This document shows, piece after piece, positions 1-5,336 of a stretch of 5,950 nucleotides of DNA. The position numbers and the translations under genes were made by a program. The DNA lies in NCBI GenBank assembly GCA_947462695.1, contig CANHQC010000128.1, forward strand, positions 1-5,950. Direction: 5' to 3'. How positions within the stretch are numbered: the first letter of the stretch is position 1; each line of letters opens with the position of its first letter. The notes beneath the pieces are model-generated. The model saw only the letters and a list, made by a program, of their open reading frames with translations, ran no database searches and was not told where the DNA came from. Source of the stretch: Flavobacteriales bacterium. Lineage in GTDB: Bacteria > Bacteroidota > Bacteroidia > Flavobacteriales_D > Crocinitomicaceae.

Positions 1-796
1 GAATCGAATCGCTGTTTTTTTCATCATTTATGGCTTCAAATTCATCTGGCCGGAAGTATGTACGCTTACCATTTAGCATCAAACTATTGACGTGTCCAAA
101 CAAGCGGGCCTCCTCTAATGTCCTGTAACCATAATACATTTTACGGGGAACGCCTCGTCGCTGAATCATGCCATTTTTCATTAATACGATGCGATCCGAT
201 AAACTCAACACATCCGAGCCGTCATGTGAAACCAGAATAATGGTTGTTCCCCTCACCTGCTTCAATTCAATCAAATACGTGATTAACTTCAAGCGAAGCC
301 TTCCATCCAAATGGGAAAAAGGTTCATCCAACAACAACACTTTCGGTTCTCTTGCTAATGCGCGAGCTATGGACAAACGCTGCTGCTCTCCTCCCGACAA
401 GGTATGCGCTTTTTGAGTTCTCACGTCATTTAATTCGAGTAACCCTATCAACTCATCAACGAATCGATCACGGACGTTAGTTGGCAAATACAAAATACAT
501 TCTCGGATATTTTCTTCAACGGTATGAAACGTATCTAATTTGAAATCCTGATTCACCAATTGAATTTCAGGATGACCGGGAACTAAACGTTCCGATGGTC
601 CTTTAACACGTTCGTCATTGTAACTTACCTGTCCGGACGTTACATCAATTAATCCTGCTATGATTTTTAATAACGATGATTTACCAGCACCGCTTTTCCC
701 AACAATACCTAATGTCTCTCCTGATTTAACTTCAAATGAAATTCGATCAAGTATTGTTCGCTCATAATTCAGTGATACATTTTCGACAACGATCAT
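1..796 (-). CDS. ABC transporter ATP-binding protein (C-terminus cut by window edge)
   Basis: This is an ABC-type ATPase that would hydrolyse ATP on the cytoplasmic side of a membrane transporter. Reading from the ATG at 796 toward base 1 gives 265 codons without a stop. All hallmark motifs are present and intact: Walker A GKSGAGKS at residues 33-40, Q-loop glutamine in VNQDF near 83, signature LSGGEQQR at 133-140, Walker B VLLLDEP at 153-159, D-loop SHLD at 161-164 and switch histidine in VSHD at 191. After the nucleotide-binding domain, a segment reading YFRPDEF (about residues 248-254) resembles the RPE/D stretch that follows this domain in PotA/FbpC-type ATPases, so an importer role is possible. 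This is inference only; the substrate cannot be told and no permease is visible. Its ATG overlaps the upstream gene's stop as ATGA, so the two are probably co-translated. No Shine-Dalgarno sequence is seen. The protein end lies outside the window. Confidence 0.93.
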   Translation of the reverse strand, partial: MIVVENVSLNYERTILDRISFEVKSGETLGIVGKSGAGKSSLLKIIAGLIDVTSGQVSYNDERVKGPSERLVPGHPEIQLVNQDFKLDTFHTVEENIRECILYLPTNVRDRFVDELIGLLELNDVRTQKAHTLSGGEQQRLSIARALAREPKVLLLDEPFSHLDGRLRLKLITYLIELKQVRGTTIILVSHDGSDVLSLSDRIVLMKNGMIQRRGVPRKMYYGYRTLEEARLFGHVNSLMLNGKRTYFRPDEFEAINDEKNSDSI

Positions 797-1224
797 TCCG
801 TAATTAATTCAGAAGGAAATGATTTAGATGCGATATAAATTCCGGGGATGGGATTGGCCATTGGTTCATAGTCCTTAAGGAATAATTCAATTTTCCATCG
901 TTGCTCGTCCTTTGTTTGTTCAAAACGATCGACCAATGATTCAGATGCCGCAAGTTGCGTAACAGATCCATCATCGTTCACCACATCAAAAATCAACATG
1001 TCTTCTACCGGAATTTCAAATGCATCGCCCGAAGCATAAGCCCCACGAATAATATAAATAGCCTTTCGATGAGTCTCAACCTTAACAACGTTCGAAGTAA
1101 TCATTAACTCATCCTCCCAATCGAATTTTCGGTTCATTTCGGAATCTTTCCCCCCATTATGTTGATCTGCATATTCTTGAGAGAAATGCTCATTCAACAC
1201 ATAAACATGCACTTCACACTGCAT
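793..1224 (-). CDS. Uncharacterised acidic soluble protein, coupled to ABC ATPase
   Basis: I do not recognise this 143-residue protein. It has no signal peptide, no hydrophobic segment long enough to cross a membrane, one cysteine (residue 3) and a clear excess of Asp and Glu, so it is probably cytoplasmic. The middle (about residues 40-85) alternates hydrophobic and polar residues as expected for beta strands, for example KAIYIIRGAYASG and VEDMLIFDVV. The C-terminal part is more mixed, with a helical-looking stretch DRFEQTKDEQRWKIELFLKD. It is the first gene of a minus-strand pair: its TGA stop overlaps the start of the ABC ATPase as ATGA, which suggests translational coupling and a shared role. 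Two starts are possible: the ATG at 1224 used here, or an internal ATG at 1137 (residue 30), which sits 12 bases after a run of six G. The upstream start is preferred only because the reading frame stays plausible throughout. Being real is likely from the coupling and length; function is unknown. Confidence 0.7.
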   Translation of the reverse strand: MQCEVHVYVLNEHFSQEYADQHNGGKDSEMNRKFDWEDELMITSNVVKVETHRKAIYIIRGAYASGDAFEIPVEDMLIFDVVNDDGSVTQLAASESLVDRFEQTKDEQRWKIELFLKDYEPMANPIPGIYIASKSFPSELITE

Positions 1225-1240
1225 AATATCTATTTTGGTC

Positions 1241-1248
1241 TAAAATTA
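1241..1248 (-). promoter_or_regulatory. Possible weak -7 element for the minus-strand pair
   Basis: Read on the minus strand this is TAATTTTA, one base from the Bacteroidota -7 consensus TAnnTTTG. It would start transcription around 1237, leaving a leader of about 13 bases before the ATG at 1224, similar in length to that of the divergent rlmI-like gene. No TTG is found at the expected distance upstream, so this is a tentative assignment made mainly because the gene needs a promoter in this 107-bp divergent region. Confidence 0.25.
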
Positions 1249-1304
1249 ACTGCATTCTTTGCCTAATTAACGTTTTCATATTAATTCAATCCACATCCTT
1301 TTGT

Positions 1305-1312
1305 TACTTTTG
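1305..1312 (+). promoter_or_regulatory. Promoter -7 element (TACTTTTG) for the rlmI-MATE-fmt operon
   Basis: TACTTTTG matches the Bacteroidota -7 consensus TAnnTTTG exactly. The -33 position, about 19 bases upstream, holds only an AT-rich TTAATT near 1281 rather than a clear TTG, so the upstream half is weak. Transcription would begin around 1316-1318, giving a leader of only about 14 bases before the GTG start at 1332. It is the only good promoter candidate ahead of the three-gene operon. Confidence 0.6.
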
Positions 1313-1331
1313 CCGCAACCAACTCTCATAC

Positions 1332-2501
1332 GTGCATCGAATTTCACTCCATAAAAAAAAAACAGACTCACTTCTTAGAAAACATCCGTGGGTATTTTCG
1401 GGAGCGATTTACAGTGATACATCAAGTATTGAAGATGGAGAAACGGTCACGGTAGTAGATCACCACGATCGTTTTCTAGCGATTGGTCATTTTCAACACG
1501 CCACTATTGCCGTTCGTGTATTAAGTTTTGAAGAGCGGGAGATAAACGCTGACTTTTTTAAGGATAAGATCGGTTCTGCTGTTGAATGGCGAAAAAAAAT
1601 GAACCTTCTTCGTGAAGACAATTCCATTTGCCGATTAATTCACGGTGAAGGAGATTCTTTGCCCGGACTAATTGTTGATTATTACAACGGTGTTGCTGTT
1701 ATTCAATGCCACAGTATTGGTATGTACCGATCGCTTTCCTTTATATCGGAAGGACTTCAAGCAGCATTGGGCAATGAGTTAAAAGCCGTTTACTCAAAAT
1801 CGTCTGACACACTTCCAGAGCGCATTGAAAGTCAAGACGGATACGTATTTGGCACGTGTGAGGTACCGCACCACGCGCTGGAAAATGGCGTTGCGATTGC
1901 TATTGATTGGATCAATGGACAAAAGACAGGCTTTTTTATCGATCAGCGTGAAAACCGAGAACTCTTAGGAAAATACGCCAAAGGAAAAAAAGTACTGAAT
2001 ACCTTTTGTTATTCTGGAGGATTCAGTTTGTTAGCCTTAAAAAATGGTGCATCACTGGTTCATTCGTTGGATAGCTCGAAAAAAGCCATCGAACTTACCA
2101 ATGCGAATATCGCACTGAATAATTGGACTGAACAACATGCCTCGATAGTTGCTGACGCGATGGAATACATGAAAGCACTTGAGGAGGATTACGACATTAT
2201 TGTACTCGATCCACCCGCATTTGCTAAGCATCGGGACAAACGACACAAAGCCATTCAAGGATACAAACGACTGAATGCACATGCGATTCGCCAAATAAAA
2301 CCGGGCGGACTGATCTTCACGTTTTCCTGTTCACAAGTGATTGATAAGAACATCTTCACAAACACTATAATTGCTGCGGCGATTGAGGCCGGAAGAAATG
2401 TTCGGATTCTGGAACAGCTGCATCAACCCGCTGATCACCCTATCAATGCCTTTCACCCCGAAGGAGAGTACCTCAAAGGACTTGTAATCGCTGTCGACTA
2501 A
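1332..2501 (+). CDS. rlmI: RlmI-type 23S rRNA (cytosine-C5) methyltransferase
   Basis: This 389-residue protein is a class I SAM-dependent RNA methyltransferase of the RlmI family, which in E. coli (396 residues) makes m5C1962 in 23S rRNA. The N-terminal 75 residues form the PUA-type RNA-binding domain, opening with the family hallmark RKHPWVFSGAI (16-26). A central linker domain carries RLIHGEGDSLPGLIVD (101-116) and GQKTGFFIDQREN (196-208). The Rossmann methyltransferase core follows: SAM-binding motif VLNTFCYSGGFS (221-232), acidic residue D247 at the end of strand 2, DPPAFAK (293-299), and FSCSQ with the presumed nucleophile C333. It starts with GTG at 1332. No in-frame ATG lies upstream near it, and the start places the PUA motif at its usual distance from the N-terminus. 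It is the first gene of a plus-strand operon and its TAA shares one base with the next ATG. Family assignment is firm. The exact target base is inferred from homology, and other members of this family could modify a different position. Confidence 0.92.
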   Translation: MHRISLHKKKTDSLLRKHPWVFSGAIYSDTSSIEDGETVTVVDHHDRFLAIGHFQHATIAVRVLSFEEREINADFFKDKIGSAVEWRKKMNLLREDNSICRLIHGEGDSLPGLIVDYYNGVAVIQCHSIGMYRSLSFISEGLQAALGNELKAVYSKSSDTLPERIESQDGYVFGTCEVPHHALENGVAIAIDWINGQKTGFFIDQRENRELLGKYAKGKKVLNTFCYSGGFSLLALKNGASLVHSLDSSKKAIELTNANIALNNWTEQHASIVADAMEYMKALEEDYDIIVLDPPAFAKHRDKRHKAIQGYKRLNAHAIRQIKPGGLIFTFSCSQVIDKNIFTNTIIAAAIEAGRNVRILEQLHQPADHPINAFHPEGEYLKGLVIAVD

Positions 2502-3832
2502 TGGTACTGAATATTCGCTATAAGACCATTTTGAGCGTTGCCATTCCATTGATGGTTTCCAGTTTTATTCAGTCAATTGTTTTACTGACAGATGCGTCTA
2601 TGATCAGTCGCTACAGCACGTTGGCATTTGATGCGGTTGGAAATGGCGGACTGATATACGTTACCTTATATATGGCATTGGTTGGAATGGGTGACGGTGC
2701 ACAAATCATCATGGCGAGAAGAATTGGCCAGAATCGACCAAAAGAAGTCAGTAAGTTATTTTCTTCCTCTTTAATTACACACTTATTTTTAGCTGGAGTA
2801 TTGTTTGTCTTGACACAATACATAATGCCAGATTGGTTACTTACCTATTCCAAGAATAAGGCATTAGCCGGACTTCAAGGCGATTACATTCGAATTAGAA
2901 GTTTCGCGTTATTTTTTGCGATGATTACACTTTCCATTCAAGCTGTATTCTTGGCAAAAGGAAAAACATGGGTGGTGCTTATTGCTGCATTAGTTACAGC
3001 CTCAACGAATATTGTCCTAGACTATGGAATGATATTCGGCGAATTGGGCTTCTCAGAAATGGGATTGAAAGGAGCAGCTTGGGCATCAACAATTGCCGAT
3101 GGCGCTGGGATGCTAACCCTTTTATTGTTTTTACTTTTTTCGAAGGAGCGAAAGGAATTCGATTTATTATCGACGTGGGAAATTCGAAAAGCTGACATTA
3201 TGGAATTGGTTAAAGTCGGAAGTCCTTTGATGTTTCAATTGTTCATTGCATTGGCTGTTTGGACTGTTTTTTTCACATGGATTGAGCAAATTGGCACCTT
3301 TGAATTAACGGTTTCCCAAAATATCCGATCGATTTACTTCCTTGCATTTGTTCCAATCTGGGGATTCGCAGGAACGACAAAAACCTATATTTCGCAATAC
3401 CTGGGTCAAAAAGAATACCGCTTAATACCTATCATTCAGAAACGCATTCAGTTGTTGACAATCGTTTTCCTGCTGTTGTTTTTTCATGGCGCAATTATTT
3501 ATCCCGAACAGTTAATTGGTTTGATCAATCCAAACGATATTTACTTGGATAAAAGCGCAGAGATCATGCGATTTGTTGCTGTTTCTATCTTACTTTATGG
3601 TTTTGTAAGCGTGTATTTTCAAACAGTGAACGGAAGTGGAAATACCATGATCAGTTTTCTAATCGAATTGACATGTATTATATGTTACCTCATCTCTGCC
3701 TATATATTAATAAAGGTTTGGCAAGTGGATATTTTCTGGATTTGGTCGGTTGAGTACGTCTATTTCGGAATAATGGGACTCACCTCCTATCTTTATTTGA
3801 GAAATACCGATTGGAAGAAAAAAGTGATTTAA
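2501..3832 (+). CDS. MATE-family multidrug/toxin efflux transporter
   Basis: This 443-residue integral membrane protein belongs to the MATE family, whose members expel cationic drugs or metabolites from the cytoplasm using a Na+ or H+ gradient. About twelve hydrophobic segments are visible in two homologous halves joined by a charged cytoplasmic stretch near residues 214-232 (SKERKEF onwards). The first half has LLTDASMIS (28-36), MARRIGQN (71-78), NIVLDYGMIFG (170-180) and GLKGAAWAST (188-197). The second half repeats the pattern with SQNIRSIYF (272-280), GTTKTYISQYLGQ (291-303) and NGSGNT (377-382). Length is normal for the family. It begins with the ATG that shares its A with the rlmI-like stop (TAATG) and ends by sharing the last A of its TAA with the fmt start. 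It is therefore embedded between two translation genes and likely depends on translational coupling, as no ribosome-binding site is seen. The substrate and coupling ion cannot be read from the sequence; NorM-like versus DinF-like is not resolved. Confidence 0.9.
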   Translation: MVLNIRYKTILSVAIPLMVSSFIQSIVLLTDASMISRYSTLAFDAVGNGGLIYVTLYMALVGMGDGAQIIMARRIGQNRPKEVSKLFSSSLITHLFLAGVLFVLTQYIMPDWLLTYSKNKALAGLQGDYIRIRSFALFFAMITLSIQAVFLAKGKTWVVLIAALVTASTNIVLDYGMIFGELGFSEMGLKGAAWASTIADGAGMLTLLLFLLFSKERKEFDLLSTWEIRKADIMELVKVGSPLMFQLFIALAVWTVFFTWIEQIGTFELTVSQNIRSIYFLAFVPIWGFAGTTKTYISQYLGQKEYRLIPIIQKRIQLLTIVFLLLFFHGAIIYPEQLIGLINPNDIYLDKSAEIMRFVAVSILLYGFVSVYFQTVNGSGNTMISFLIELTCIICYLISAYILIKVWQVDIFWIWSVEYVYFGIMGLTSYLYLRNTDWKKKVI

Positions 3833-4791
3833 TGATGTCTTCAGCTTTACGCATTGTTTTCATGGGTACACCGACATTTGCTGTTGGCGTATTGGATAAA
3901 ATGGTCAACGACGGACTTACTATTGTTGGAGTAGTTACAGCAACAGACAAGCCTGCCGGTCGAGGCCAACAACTTCAACAAAGCGCCGTCAAGCAGTTCG
4001 CGTTAGCACATAATCTACCTGTTTTGCAACCGGAACGATTGAAAGATGAGCAGTTCATTGAAGACCTAAAAGCACTTCAGGCCGATTTGTTCGTAGTGGT
4101 TGCTTTTCGCATGTTACCGGAAGTCGTTTGGTCGATGCCGCCGAAAGGAACGATTAACCTTCACGCTTCACTACTTCCAAATTACCGCGGAGCAGCACCA
4201 ATCAATTGGGCGATAATGAATGGAGAACACGAAACCGGTTTGACGACCTTTTTCATTGAGAAAGAAATCGATACTGGAAATATTATTGCTCAAACAAAGG
4301 TTCCAATTACACATGATGATACCGCTGGAACATTGCACGACAAACTCATGTCAGTTGGTTCAGCTTTGGTTGTAAAAACGGTAAGAGACATTGAAACAGG
4401 CCACGTTACCCCGGTTAGTCAAACCGAAAAATTAACTGGCGAAGAAAAGGACGCACCGAAATTGTTTAAAGAAGACACTAAAATCAATTGGAACCGGACA
4501 GTTGAGCATGTGGTGAATCACATCCGTGGACTTTCACCTTTTCCGACGGCCTGGTGTACAATAGTCAATTCCCAGGGAGAAGAAAAACAACTTAAAATCT
4601 ACTTGGCAAAAGGGAGCGATCGCGCCAAAGGAGCTACAACTGAAATTGTAGAAGAAGGAAGACGACTGTTTTTCCCATGCAGTGATGGCTATATTGAAGT
4701 GCTTGAATTGCAACCGGAAGGAAAACGGAAAATGACTACAAAAGACTTTCTTGCGGGTAACTCACTCGAAAATGCGCGTGTTAAAATTTGA
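3832..4791 (+). CDS. fmt: Methionyl-tRNA formyltransferase
   Basis: Fmt transfers a formyl group from 10-formyltetrahydrofolate to Met-tRNA(fMet), making the initiator tRNA for translation. The 319-residue product has the N-terminal formyltransferase domain with FMGTPTFA (10-17), TDKPAGRG (38-45), and the catalytic set N109, H111 and D147 (in INLHASLLPNYRG at 108-120 and IDTGNI from 146). These match N108, H110 and D146 of the E. coli enzyme. The C-terminal tRNA-contacting domain starts around residue 205 and includes NWNRTVEHVVNHIRGLSPFPTAW-like residues typical of the family. The reading frame extends upstream to a TTG at 3811, but that lies inside the MATE gene and adds residues the family lacks. 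The ATG at 3832 gives the usual length and forms a TAATG overlap like the one at the previous junction. A second ATG at 3835 is an equally possible start by sequence alone. No terminator is seen after its TGA. Confidence 0.97.
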   Translation: MMSSALRIVFMGTPTFAVGVLDKMVNDGLTIVGVVTATDKPAGRGQQLQQSAVKQFALAHNLPVLQPERLKDEQFIEDLKALQADLFVVVAFRMLPEVVWSMPPKGTINLHASLLPNYRGAAPINWAIMNGEHETGLTTFFIEKEIDTGNIIAQTKVPITHDDTAGTLHDKLMSVGSALVVKTVRDIETGHVTPVSQTEKLTGEEKDAPKLFKEDTKINWNRTVEHVVNHIRGLSPFPTAWCTIVNSQGEEKQLKIYLAKGSDRAKGATTEIVEEGRRLFFPCSDGYIEVLELQPEGKRKMTTKDFLAGNSLENARVKI

Positions 4792-4904
4792 CGACATTTT
4801 TCCTGTTTTTGTCGAAATCCCTAGAAATGGCAAGGCTTTCAGGCCGCTTTATCAACAAATTTTCAGTTTTTTCAACAAAAAAGGCCATTTTTAGCCCAAA
4901 ACAC

Positions 4905-4934
4905 TTGACTGGCAAGGATATTCAGATATATTTG
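4905..4934 (+). promoter_or_regulatory. Consensus Bacteroidota promoter of the HU gene
   Basis: TTGACT at 4905-4910 serves as the -33 element and TATATTTG at 4927-4934 matches the -7 consensus TAnnTTTG exactly. Nineteen bases lie between the TTG and the TA, which is the spacing expected for this phylum's main sigma factor. Transcription would start around 4938-4940 and give a leader of about 34 bases, very rich in A and lacking a Shine-Dalgarno sequence. This is the best promoter match in the window and fits a strongly expressed gene. Confidence 0.85.
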
Positions 4935-4939
4935 CCAGT
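4908..4939. promoter_or_regulatory. Perfect 8-bp dyad over the HU promoter, possible operator
   Basis: ACTGGCAA at 4908-4915 and TTGCCAGT at 4932-4939 are exact reverse complements separated by 16 bases. The left arm overlaps the end of the -33 element and the right arm overlaps the -7 element and the expected start of transcription. Such placement is what a repressor operator would have, and the arms lie 24 bases apart, a little over two helical turns. The left half-site is repeated as TGGCAAGG at 4828-4835. The binding protein is unknown, and a chance origin or an RNA-level role cannot be excluded. Confidence 0.45.
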
Positions 4940-4973
4940 ATTAATTAATTACAAACAACTAAAAAACAAAACT

Positions 4974-5246
4974 ATGAACAAAGCAGAATTAATTGATGCT
5001 ATCGCAGCAGAGTCTGGATTGTCAAAAGCAGATGCTAAAAAAGCATTAGACGGATTTGTAAGCGCAACAGCTAACGCATTGAAAGGCGGAGACCGTATCT
5101 CATTAGTAGGATTTGGTTCTTTCTCTCTTTCTAACCGTGCAGCGCGTACAGGACGTAACCCACAAACTGGAAAAGAAATTAAAATTGCTGCTAAAAACGT
5201 AGTACGTTTCAAAGCAGGAGCTGAACTTTCTGGAAAAGTAAACTAA
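4974..5246 (+). CDS. HU-family nucleoid DNA-binding protein
   Basis: This 90-residue protein is a standard-length HU/IHF-family histone-like protein. It binds as a dimer in the minor groove, bends DNA and compacts the nucleoid. The N-terminal helices (MNKAELIDAIAAESGLSKAD) form the dimer body. The signature GFGSFSLSNRAARTGRNP follows at 46-63, with the arm tip RNPQTGK (61-67) containing the DNA-intercalating P63. The C-terminal helix ends KAGAELSGKVN. An open frame extends upstream to a TTG at 4788, but the ATG at 4974 gives the exact family length and sits about 34 bases after the predicted transcription start. All five arginines use CGT and the leader is A-rich without Shine-Dalgarno, both signs of strong expression in this phylum. 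It is a single-gene unit with its own promoter and terminator. Whether it acts as HU alpha/beta or a specialised paralogue cannot be told. Confidence 0.97.
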   Translation: MNKAELIDAIAAESGLSKADAKKALDGFVSATANALKGGDRISLVGFGSFSLSNRAARTGRNPQTGKEIKIAAKNVVRFKAGAELSGKVN

Positions 5247-5262
5247 TTCACTCCATAGTGAA
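5247..5262 (+). other. Small stem-loop immediately after the HU stop codon
   Basis: TTCACT and AGTGAA form a perfect 6-bp stem closed by the four-base loop CCAT, beginning at the base right after the TAA. It is not followed by a T run, so it is not itself a terminator. It lies 3 bases before the terminator hairpin and may add to 3'-end stability of the HU transcript; this role is inferred. Confidence 0.45.
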
Positions 5263-5265
5263 AAG

Positions 5266-5295
5266 AAAAGAGGATCAACTGGTCCTCTTTTTTTT
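5266..5295 (+). terminator. Rho-independent terminator of the HU gene
   Basis: AAAAGAGGATC pairs with GGTCCTCTTTT around the loop AACT, giving an 11-bp stem with one G-T pair, and the 3' arm runs into eight consecutive T at 5288-5295. It begins 19 bases after the HU stop codon. The A-rich 5' side also gives the hairpin partial use on the opposite strand, but no gene converges on it here. Confidence 0.9.
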
Positions 5296-5317
5296 ATCCT
5301 AAAAGATCTAAAGCAAC

Positions 5318-5325
5318 TACCTTTG
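5318..5325 (+). promoter_or_regulatory. Promoter -7 element (TACCTTTG) for the RluA-family gene
   Basis: TACCTTTG is an exact match to TAnnTTTG. The -33 position falls about 19-20 bases upstream, at the end of the terminator's T run near 5292-5297, where only TTT is found rather than TTG. Transcription would start near 5329-5331, leaving just 6-8 bases before the ATG at 5337, so the message would be almost leaderless. Confidence 0.55.
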
Positions 5326-5336
5326 TCGCCTGCTCG

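Larger units (their letters stand above)
4792..4973 (+). other. Intergenic regulatory region upstream of the HU gene
   Basis: This 182-base AT-rich stretch separates fmt from the HU gene. The reading frame of HU stays open through it back to a TTG at 4788, but the low-complexity translation lacks any family resemblance, so it is treated as non-coding. It holds two copies of TCAACAAA (4852 and 4872, 20 bases apart), two copies of TGGCAAGG (4828 and 4910), and the promoter and dyad listed separately. No convincing terminator for the upstream operon is present, only a short CGACA/TGTCG stem with a 13-base loop at 4792-4814, so read-through into HU is possible. Confidence 0.6.

Noticed and set aside
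168..416. Plus-strand open frame of 82 codons
   Set aside because: It is the antisense shadow of the ABC ATPase, whose motifs are all intact on the minus strand.
1150..1155. Run of six G (minus strand) within the unrecognised gene, possible phase-variable tract
   Set aside because: Six bases is short for slippage switching, and the protein is not a surface or restriction type; it matters only for choosing between two start codons.
2052..2823. Several open frames on the minus strand opposite the rlmI-like and MATE genes
   Set aside because: All are short, lie wholly within well-supported plus-strand genes, have no family resemblance and no promoter.
3811..3831. Upstream TTG start for fmt
   Set aside because: It lies inside the MATE gene and adds residues not found in the family; the ATG at 3832 gives normal length and the TAATG overlap.
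4616..4623. GCGATCGC palindrome inside fmt
   Set aside because: It is a single copy in coding sequence, with no sign of a dispersed repeat family in the window.
4792..4814. CGACA/TGTCG stem-loop after fmt as a terminator
   Set aside because: The stem has only 5 pairs, the loop is 13 bases, and no T run follows the 3' arm.
4849..4857. TTATCAACA resembling a DnaA box
   Set aside because: It differs by one base from TTATCCACA, is alone, and no replication genes or box cluster are nearby, so an origin is not supported.
4788..4973. N-terminal extension of HU starting from TTG at 4788
   Set aside because: It starts inside the fmt stop codon region, contains the consensus promoter, and would add 62 low-complexity residues to a family of fixed length near 90. 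The ATG at 4974 is the natural start.
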